Shown piece by piece: positions 55,945-64,000 of a DNA stretch of 64,000 nucleotides. Positions within the stretch are counted from its first letter, which is position 1, and every line of letters begins with the position of its first letter. Source of the DNA: Sarocladium kiliense (lineage: Eukaryota; Ascomycota; Sordariomycetes; Hypocreales; Sarocladiaceae); contig JAUZTG010000015.1 in assembly GCA_030734395.1 (NCBI GenBank), positions 248,001 through 312,000 on the forward strand, written 5' to 3'. The translations under genes and the position numbers were made by a program. The notes under the pieces are model-generated. The model saw nothing but the letters and a program-made list of their open reading frames with translations. It made no database searches and was not told the origin of the DNA.

Positions 55945-58480
55945 ATGACCGCTCGCCCCCCACACTCACGCTCGAGCTCGTACTCCAACGACCAGCCCCA
56001 TCCCCACCGACCGAACAACCCGAGCTCCCTTCGGCAAGCCATCACAGCGAACCGAGCTGGACAACCAGTTGACAACCTCAACCGCCCTGCCACGCCCCCC
56101 TCCCCGGGCCCGGCATTCATATCTCGCAACGAGACAGCTCCTTTGCTACAGGACAGCTCCAGCGGCCGTAGACCGAGCGTACATCCTGCCCATGCCGGGT
56201 ACTGTACCCATGGCACCTTTAGCCCCAGGCCCTCGAGTCCGACAGGCCAGAGCTTCGAAGGCTACCGCGATGAGGATGGATCCCTAGCGGCAGGTGAAGA
56301 GACCCCCGAGTCAGGAACCACAATTGCGGTGTTGGATAATGCCATCTCCCATATTATTGGACATGAAGACTGGAAGAAGTGGCTTAAGAGGCGGATGAGG
56401 ACGAAAAAGATGGGACACAGCAGCCAGCTCGCTGAACAGGCTGGACTACAAGACACCAATTTGATGTGGGTTCCTGCTTCAATAATCAAGGACCAACTGA
56501 TGCTGACTTCATCAGGTACCTCTCCTACTATATTCCGTGCCTTACCTGGATGTCCCAGTATAAGGTTTCCTACCTCAAAGGCGACCTCATTGCCGCGTTG
56601 ACCATGGCATCTTTCTACCTCCCAATGGCTCTTTCGATAGCTTCGAACCTCGCACACGTTCCTCCGATTCACGGTCTGTATGCCTTTGTCTTCAACCCTT
56701 TCGTTTATGCTCTCCTCGGGTCCTGTCCCCAGATGGTCGTTGGGCCTGAGGCAGCTGGCTCGCTCCTTGTTGGCACGGTAATCAAATCCAATGTGGACTC
56801 GGGAGATGGCAGCACGGAGGATAACGACCTTCTGCATGCGCAGCTCTGCGGAGTCGTGGCTGGCATGGCCGGTGCTATGGTGTTCATTGCAGGCCTGGCA
56901 CGACTGGGCTTCCTCGACAGTGTTTTGAGCAAGCCCTTCCTTCGAGGCTTCATCAGTGCTATTGGCTTTGTGATTGCTGTCGATCAACTGATTCCGGAAC
57001 TTGGCCTCGCCAGGATAGCTGAGGGTACGGGCGTCACGCATGGTAGCAGCGTGGAAAAGATTCAGTTCATTGTGCAGAACATTCGACGAACGCATGTCCC
57101 AACGTTCCTTGTCGCGAGTATCAGCTTCGCCATCATCATGGTCTGTCGGTAAGTTTCGACGAGCCACTCCGGCAGCAACTATCGTCTCTAATCTATCTTA
57201 GCGAAACGAAAAATCGCCTCTCTAAGCGATTCCCTTCGATTGTGTTTATACCGGACCGCTTCATCATTGTGGTTGCGTCAGCAATCCTGTGTTATCAACT
57301 GCGCTGGGATGAACTCGGCGTTGAGATCCTTGGCACCGTCAAGGCCGCTAATGGCGGCCTTTTCACTTTCCGTTGGCCTTTCCAGCCCTCGCAGATGACC
57401 CAGGGCATGTCTACGTCGTTTCTGATTGCTCTCCTGGGCTTCTTTGAGTCCTCTGTGGCGGCGAAGAGCCTTGGTGGAAGTGACGCTATTCAAGGCATCC
57501 AACTGAGTGCCAACCGCGAGCTGATCGCGCTCGGTACGGCCAACTTGGTCGGCGCTAGCTTCATGAGCTTGCCGGCTTTTGGTGGTTATGGCAGGAGTAA
57601 GGTGAACAGAACCACCGGCGGAAAGACGCCGATGAGCTCAATCTTCCTAAGTCTCATCGCTCTTCTGTCTATTCTGTTCCTTCTGCCATACTTCTACTAC
57701 CTACCCGTAAGTCGTCTCAGTACAAGATCTCCTGTAACCTGCTGACACAGCCAGAAACCTGTTCTATCTGCGATGATCTCTGTTGTCGCATACTCTCTTA
57801 TTGAGGAGGCGCCACATGACATTGCATTCTTCCTCAGAATACGCGGCTGGATGGAGCTTGGGCTGATGGCAATGATCTTTATCGCCACCATGTTTTACTC
57901 CCTCACTCTCGGCATGGCGCTCGGCGTCGGCGTTTCACTGTTGCTCGTCATCAAGCACAGCACAAGGCCACGGATCCAGATTCTTGGCCGCATTCCAGGG
58001 ACTAATCGTTTCGAAAATGCTGAATCTGCGAGCTCCAGCCTCGAATTCATCGAGGGGTGTCTCATTGTGAAAATCCCCGAACCCCTCACATTTGCCAATA
58101 CCGGAGAACTCCGCGCTCGTCTTCGCCGGCTTGAATTCTACGGCTCCTCGGAAGCCCACCCTGCTCTTCCTCGCCTACGCAGTCAGGAAGCGAATCGCAA
58201 CCTTATCTTCGATATTCATGGGGTGACCTCAATCGACGGATCTGGTACACAAGTTCTGGAGGAGATTGTGCGAGACTACCGTGAACGCGGGGTTCGTATC
58301 TTCTTCTCCAGGGTGCCATCTCGACGGGATAGTCCCGTGTGGCGACTGATGGAGTCGAGTGGGATCGTGGACCTGTGTGGAGGGGAGAGACACTTTGTCA
58401 ATGACGTAGAGGAGGCGTTGAGAAGGACGGAGTACGAGGAGAGCGTAGAGATGGGTAGTGGTGAGGTGGAGGGGTTGTGA
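55945..58480 (+). CDS. SulP/SLC26 transporter with STAS domain (yeast YPR003C-like), 4 exons
   Basis: Exons 55945-56465, 56516-57148, 57202-57706 and 57755-58480 give 794 aa in frame. Residues 1-150 are a disordered Pro/Ser-rich cytosolic tail. The SulP core starts at YLSYYIPCLTWM and includes LPMALSIASNLAHVPPIHGLYA, PQMVVGPEAAGSLLVG and FGGYGRSKVNRTTGG. The C-terminal STAS domain (about 640-780) has GCLIVKIPEPLTFANTGEL and FDIHGVTSIDGSGTQVLEE. The pattern is closest to S. cerevisiae YPR003C, an endomembrane sulfate-transporter-like protein of unproven substrate, rather than plasma-membrane SUL1/SUL2. Sulfate is therefore not assured. Confidence 0.92.
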
Positions 58481-58850
58481 GGTCCAGTCGTGGTTTGCAT
58501 TGGAAAGAGGCGGCAACATGCATCGCTGGCGTTTGTTACTTGTTTGCGGATAAAATGGTGGATTGCATACACTGTATGTTTTGTGATCTTTGCTTGGCCA
58601 CAGGTTGTGATTTTGTTCTGCCTGCCTGGAGGCTACAACCGGCCATTTCCTTAAGCTGAAGCTGGAGTAGAAGAGCGATGGTTGGAGACCTGACTTGTGT
58701 CCCTGCCATGATGCAGGCCCCTCGCAAAATGTTATCCATAGACATCAGAGCAATTAGAATGGTGACCAGAATAGTGACCAAAAGAGTGGGTGGAGCAGCA
58801 TCCATGAGAAGTAGTCAGATCAGTGGTAGAAACGAGGTCGTCTTGTTCGC
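58481..58850. other. Short convergent spacer
   Basis: 370 bp of 3' flanks of two convergent genes; nothing else seen. Confidence 0.5.
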
Positions 58851-59995
58851 CTAGGTCGTATCTCTCTTGACAATATCACTCAACGCCCCAAAGGCCTCCC
58901 TAACAACATCCATCTCCTCCCCCTCATCCTCCCAAAACGATCCCAGCTCAAACAAATGTCCCTTCCCCTTCGCCACAAACACCTTCACCTTATCACACTG
59001 GATCCCGTCCCTCATCCAATAGCTTACCTCCAGCGGCAGACTCTTGTCAGCGTCACCATGAATGATGACCGTGGGCGGGAAAGCTTGCCGGTATACCAGG
59101 TTCTCGTCTGTTGTCTTGAAACCCGAGTCGATTGGATAGACGATGGATCGGAATGCGTTGGTGTAGACGTAATATTCGTAGAGCATATCGCGACGGGGTC
59201 TCCCTTCTGTATGCCGCTCTACTTCACCTGACTCCGTTGTCTCCTTAGTTATGTCGCCAGCATCTTTGACAAAGTTCTCATTCTTCGAGCCATCGAATTT
59301 TAGCATGTTGCGTTCGAACATGGCTGGGTTTCCAGGCTCGGTGGACCCCAATTTCATCGGCACATCTAAATGATGCTTTACCGCTTCTAGTGGAATAGGT
59401 TTTGGCGTCAGCAGAGTCGAGGATTCAAAGAAGTCGTGCTGGAAACTGGGGATCCCGCAGATCGAAAGCAAGGCCAGTACAGAGCCCTCGAGCTCCCGAT
59501 CTCGAGCCAGGACGGGGCCAAAGAAAAACCCTATAATAACAGTTCTCAGTCAGGTCTTCTCGAACTGTGATTGATATGAAAGGGCATACCCGCGCTACTT
59601 CCACCGATAATCAGTTTCCTCTTCTTCCCCTCCGACACATCAAGCGTCCTCGCGAATAATGCCGCAGCCTCCGCATCCTCGAAGAGTTCAGTTCCCCAAG
59701 TATGTGGCGCAAGTCGGTATTCAGCGCTGACCAACGACCATCCGCGCTGATAACATGCCTAAGTACCTGAGTGTAAGCAACGTCTACAGGTTCTGCCCGG
59801 TTCGATGAGGCCAACCTGGATCAACCATAGCGGTATATGCCGTCGGTTCCAAGAAACGAGTCCGCCAGGGTGGAAGTACAGGAACACGGGTAGATCTGGC
59901 CGTGAATTCGGACCTGTGTAGATGTCGCATTCGAGATCTATGTTGTCGTGGCGTGCGAAGGTGCAAGTTCTTATCTGGAGGCCTTCAGATGTCAT
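58851..59995 (-). CDS. Alpha/beta hydrolase, GDXG/HSL-like esterase-lipase, 3 exons
   Basis: Exons 59995-59816, 59758-59590 and 59530-58851 give 342 aa in frame. The first intron has an unusual donor (GTTGGC), the others are ordinary. The oxyanion region reads LYFHPGGLVS (HPGG in place of HGGG), followed by VSAEYRLAPHTWG, the nucleophile elbow GGSSAG, the Asp in IIHGDADKSLP and the His in KGKGHLFELG. This is the alpha/beta-hydrolase fold-3 family; substrate unknown. A start at 60085 is also possible and would add 30 residues; 59995 is preferred because MTSEGLQIRTCTF gives the usual short N-terminus. No signal peptide, so intracellular. Confidence 0.85.
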
Positions 59996-60734
59996 GTTGC
60001 CCACGTTGGAATGTCGATTGATGCTTCGAGACGGTGTTTCCGTGTTCTGGGGAAAAAAGGGTAGAGATGCGACTTTGACTGCCAAGTCGACGTCGAGAAT
60101 GTCGAATGATTAGGCGTGACTCATTGCACGATGTTGCATCAGCGTCGTTCATTCTCGTTTAGGCGACCATATAAGCACGGCTGCTACACTATCCGACCCT
60201 CACGTTTTGATGATGCGATCGTGCAAGTTCCCTTCTCATATCGCACGAACATCCCCTGCTCACAGTGAGAAGGCGACAATCTTGGCCTCCGTTCAAGGCA
60301 AATCGGCAGTTGATTATTTCCGAGTAATTCAAATAGCAATTGTGACATTGAGCGTGTTGATCATCTTACTACATCGTCCACAACACCCTCACGCGACGAA
60401 AAATATCGCCGTCCCCTAGCCTGATCCTTTTCCTTCGTCCTAATGCCTTCGAAGGAGGGCAAGACGGGATAGATAATAAGGAACACCAGGGCCAGCGTCC
60501 CTAGGCACCTCCGCATTATGGTGTCCCCGAGAAGCCAAGAAAACTAAATGTACTTTTCCGTCATGACATGAAAATAGTGTAGATGCGCGGACTACGCGCC
60601 CGCAGGCGCTGATGCAGGATGCACAGGAAGACCAAAAGATAGGAAAGAAGAATTGGTTGAAAGCGATGTCAAAGTATAAACTAGATGTGGTAGGTAGGAG
60701 AGCTGACATCGGAGAAGGTACAGGTGGTCGTGTC
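59996..60734. other. Intergenic, hydrolase promoter and CDS1 3' flank
   Basis: A tandem spacer of 739 bp. A CATATAAGCACGG stretch near 60167 is on the plus strand and not obviously used. No gene seen. Confidence 0.45.
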
Positions 60735-62341
60735 TCATGAGCTGCTGTTCAAGGCAGCTTGGTCGATGCAATCGAGGAGCTGCAATAAGTTAGCATTGTA
60801 TAGAAGCGCTCAGTCTTGGGTTCACATACATTGTGAGACACAACACCTTGGTTGGTCAGATAGCGGGTCATGCCCTTGACCAGCTCAATCTGCTCATCGG
60901 GCGTGAGGCCGTTGATAGCCGACTCGATTACAGAGCCCAGCTTGACCTTGTACACGGCGATGAAGGTGTGGTAATAGATGTAAGCGAAGAAGCCCATGAT
61001 GAATTGGCAGTCCATGCGGTCAGTTATACCGCCGTGACCGGGGATTGAGTGGCCAAAGTCCTTGATCTTGAACGTGCGCTTCAGTCCGGATGCGAAGAAA
61101 CCTCCGAATGGTGCAATCAACGAGGCGAAGGTGCCGAGGAAGAAAGCGTGGATTTGGACTGGTGCGATTGTGACGGAGAACTGAGTGTTTTCCGGCAGGA
61201 AAAAGTACTGTGGCAGGGTGTATGTGTGAGGGAAGAAGACCGGGTTTGGGTCGCACACAAGGCCAGTGAAGATATTCGCGCCGAGGTCCTGTGCAAATCA
61301 GTATCGTGCTTCGTTTAAAAAAGTTTGAGGGGCGTCTTACATTGACTGGGCAGATGAAGTACTTGGAGCGCGACATGAGGCTAGTCAGGCCCATGGCGAA
61401 TAGGATAGTCATGATCCAGGCACCAACGAAGCCCTCAACAGTCTTCTTGGGAGACAACTTGATGAGCTGAGTGCGACCGAAGGCAATACCGCAGATGTAC
61501 GCGAAGATGTCGTTGGTGATGACGAGGGCGGCGGGGAGGAAGAACCAGATCATGCCCTCAAAGATGTTGTTCATGATAAAGTGCGCCTGCACAACGATGA
61601 GGTACAGTGCCATGTGCGTCCATGCAAAGTTGGTGAACTGGAACTTATAGTGGCCGGCCTGGAGCGAGGCAACGAAGAAGACGAATCCTTCTTTCTGTTA
61701 GCCATGAATCCTAATATAGGGGAAATTGTCTGTGTGTTGAAACCTACCGAAAACGTAGAGGAGAAAGCTGATGAAGCGGTGGTGCGTCGCCAGAGGAAGC
61801 AGGACCTTGTCAACCAGCACAATGTGCTTAAAATAGTAGATGACCGTCTCGCCATAGAGGAAGTACATTGTGGTCGCCAGCCAGTACCAGTTGAGGCTCT
61901 TGGTCGAGCGTAGTGAGCGAGCGCGGCTGGGAACGTTTGCAATAGCGATGACCTCCTTGAAGGAGACAATTTGGACTGCAGTGATGATGCCGATGATATA
62001 GATGTGGCCCATGAAGAGAGCAGCGAAGAAACCGGCGAACATAACCAACGTCCAAAAAGTTCGAGTGATAAAGTTGGCCTTCTTCTTCTGGTAATCGGTC
62101 TGCTCCGGCGGTGGTTTCTGCAGGATTTGAGTTAGTCTCTCGTCTTTAGTCCAACGGCCCAGAAGACCTATCCTCAGAACAGCCATACCTCAACGACCGG
62201 CGCAAGCGCCGCTTGTGACTTTGTTCGTGTGGGCGAGCCGGAACCCTCCTCGCTCATATCGCTGAAGCTGGACCTGCGGCCCTCAGCTTGGCCATTGCGC
62301 TGTGGGAAGCGAACGCCGCGCTTGGATCGCGAGCCAGCCAT
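60735..62341 (-). CDS. CDS1: Phosphatidate cytidylyltransferase (CDP-diacylglycerol synthase), 5 exons
   Basis: Exons 62341-62189, 62117-61748, 61687-61341, 61288-60830 and 60779-60735 give 457 aa in frame. The last exon encodes only 14 residues. The signature of the family, SGLKRTFKIKDFGHSIPGHG then GITDRMDCQ, is complete. About eight membrane segments are visible (for example TLVMFAGFFAALFMGHIYIIG and MALYLIVVQAHF). It makes CDP-diacylglycerol from phosphatidate and CTP in the ER, the branch point to phosphatidylinositol, phosphatidylserine and cardiolipin. The N-terminus is basic and Ser-rich, cytosolic. The third exon uses an AAG acceptor (61690-61688), chosen because it restores FGFVFFVAS. 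Confidence 0.95.
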
Positions 62342-63592
62342 TGTGTGCGTGTGGAAGCGCGTCGCTAGGGAGCAGCAGGGGCCTTCGGGGAGGAAAGCAA
62401 ACGGAGCGTCGCAAGATGCTCGTGTCGTGGCTCAGAAACAAGAGCTCTGGTTTCGAGTGGGCGCGAAGTTCTCGTGAAGCGCAGGTCAGATATTTTGTGA
62501 GGTCGAAGAATAGAAAGGAACGTGGCCAAGGGTTCGCGGGTCTTCCGGGATTCAGAATCTCGTCACTGTAGCTTGGCACATGAAAGAAGCTAAGCAGGCT
62601 CGGGGTCAGCAGGGGGTCGGCTGCTTGTTGATGCGTACGCAAAAAGAAGCCGGCTGATTCGGAAGGTCGAGCCGGGTGGAAGGGTCAGGCGGCAAGAATT
62701 CAAAGCTGGCGCTCACAAAGGACCAGGAACTCAAGACGTTACTGGATCGTGGGATAGCAAGACGTCAGGACAGAGAGGGATGAAGAACCGGCGTTGGACG
62801 GGGGGTGAGGGACCTTGATTTTGCTGGATCCTGGGCGTTGACGCTTTGGGGCGGATTGTGGTGGAGGAGGTGTGGCTGATGCTAGCGATGTGGCGCTAGG
62901 CAAGGCGGGCAGTGCTACGTCAGACGTGGCTGGTGCACAGGATCTGAGGATGCAGACATTGCATCACTGAGCAGAGAGACCGCGCTGGAAAGTTGCAGAC
63001 GCATTCCAGAGCTGCCGGCAGGAAGAAATACGACCCATGATGGTGACTTGAATGGTTGTTTTGCGTATTGGAGTGCATCTCACTGAAGAGCTGCTCTGCT
63101 GGTAACAAGCTGGGGCCCATAGCAGCTAATTTCCCAACAAACAGTTCAGGCACTTTGCTAGATGTGCTTGTTCATGCGACTTCCTGTGCCAGTATGAGTC
63201 TTCGGCGGCCTCTCCGCCAAGGGCAGCTCTACAGCAGTCAGTCGACACAATATTGAGAGACATTGGTCACGGCGAGTACCGTGTTTTTGTCTCAATTGTA
63301 ACCAGCCACTATCACATGCTCCGGGTGCAGGCAGTTAAGCCACAGCGATGCAAGCTGCAGTGTGGCTCAGCTCCATAAGTGTGGCTTACGTCGAGGGTAG
63401 TAGTGCCTGAATGAACCCCACGTCAATCGCGTCTATCGCGTCGAGCCTCATTGGCAGAATTGACGGAACACGGTTAGTATTCACGGGCACGAGGCTCTTC
63501 ACTTCATCGACACGCGTGAAGATCACGAGTCGATGGCTCAGCTCACGACTGTTGGCTTATAGCCATGACACCACGAAACACACGGTCACAGC
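62342..63592. other. Divergent promoter region of CDS1 and the checkpoint-like gene
   Basis: 1.25 kb between divergent genes. Open frames here are short and mirror random sequence. No gene, repeat or RNA gene seen. Confidence 0.45.
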
Positions 63593-64000
63593 ATGGACCT
63601 CGACGACTTCTCCGATGACGGCTTCGATGACCTTCCCGCAGATGCCCTTCAAGAGCTCGAGAACCATGCGATCCAGTTCACCCAAGCCCAACAGACCCAA
63701 CAACAAGAGAATAGAAACCATTTACAGAGATACTCTGACTATGGCTGGGACGGCGAGGAAGAAGATGAGGACCTCGACACTACAGAGGTGACGAACGACG
63801 AAGGTCTGCCTGTTGGACGTCCGCCTGGTAGCAAGGCACCGCAACCACAGCCTCAACCCATCTCGGCAGCAACAAGGTCCGGCCCGCCGCCCCCGAATCC
63901 ACGATGGAACCCTGCGACCGACCTCTCGAACCGTCAAGCGAATGATGCTCTGAATACTGCGAACCTGGCATCTCGCCAACGCATCGCTCCTGTAGGCGCT
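63593..64000 (+). CDS. Probable ATRIP/Rad26(UvsD)-like checkpoint protein, 5' part only
   Basis: The ATG at 63593 opens a frame that runs without a stop to the window end (136 codons). It begins MDLDDFSDDGFDDLPADAL, then QELENHAIQFTQAQQTQQQ, then an acidic stretch WDGEEEDEDLDTT and a Pro/Gln-rich linker. An acidic 'D.FSDDGFDDLP..ALQELE' start is what I associate with fungal Rad26/UvsD (ATRIP) proteins, which bind RPA on single-stranded DNA and recruit the ATR kinase. The expected coiled coil and helical C-terminus lie beyond the window, so the assignment rests on the N-terminus only. Confidence 0.5.
   Translation, partial: MDLDDFSDDGFDDLPADALQELENHAIQFTQAQQTQQQENRNHLQRYSDYGWDGEEEDEDLDTTEVTNDEGLPVGRPPGSKAPQPQPQPISAATRSGPPPPNPRWNPATDLSNRQANDALNTANLASRQRIAPVGA

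Noticed and set aside
1..64000. CRISPR arrays, rRNA genes, complete transposons
   Set aside because: No regularly spaced repeats, no conserved rRNA segments, and no transposase or reverse transcriptase motifs were seen on either strand.

Overview
This is a gene-dense stretch of a filamentous ascomycete (Pezizomycotina) chromosome. The evidence is short (about 50-200 bp) GT-AG introns with CTAAC-like branch sites, a reducing polyketide synthase, a MedA/Ren1/Acr1-type conidiation regulator, a patatin/NB-ARC/TPR fungal NLR, an ENA-type cation ATPase and a TPP riboswitch inside a 5'-leader intron. I cannot fix the class or species from sequence alone. Multi-exon models were joined by hand; each reported join keeps the reading frame across every intron, and no transcript data were available.

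Layout. 1-293: 3' end of a CocE/NonD-type hydrolase (+). 688-2048: thiazole synthase THI4 (-) with riboswitch intron and uORF. 2873-6441: four-exon NLR (-). 7134-8366: secreted Thr/Ser-rich protein with a PAN-like C-terminus (-). 9749-14465: triosephosphate-isomerase-like gene (-), RpiB-type isomerase (-) and dihydroxyacetone-kinase-family gene (+). This trio matches the content of tetrose (erythrulose/erythritol) catabolic loci. 15326-17377: cytosolic methionyl-tRNA synthetase (+). 17378-27624: about 10 kb with no convincing gene, upstream of the medA homologue (27625-30145, +). 32190-39110: reducing polyketide synthase (-), divergent from an FSH1/LovG-like serine hydrolase (40516-41498, +). 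42423-43301: mitochondrial beta-carbonic anhydrase (+). 46836-50449: ENA-type P-type ATPase (+). 51435-52433: GH128 glucanase with likely GPI anchor (-). 53632-55054: peroxisomal 3-ketoacyl-CoA thiolase (+). 55945-58480: SulP/STAS transporter like yeast YPR003C (+). 58851-59995: GDXG-type alpha/beta hydrolase (-). 60735-62341: CDP-diacylglycerol synthase (-). 63593-64000: 5' part of a probable ATRIP/Rad26-like checkpoint gene (+).

Main points of interest: (i) THI4, where the riboswitch P4 strand carries an exact complement of the 5' splice junction and splicing creates a uORF whose stop overlaps the THI4 start; (ii) the kinase/TIM/RpiB trio as a candidate fungal tetrose catabolic cluster; (iii) a minimal two-gene polyketide locus (PKS without a methyltransferase, plus a possible release hydrolase); (iv) a medA model whose true start lies about 0.5 kb upstream of the longest ORF, with a 10-kb gene-free region before it.
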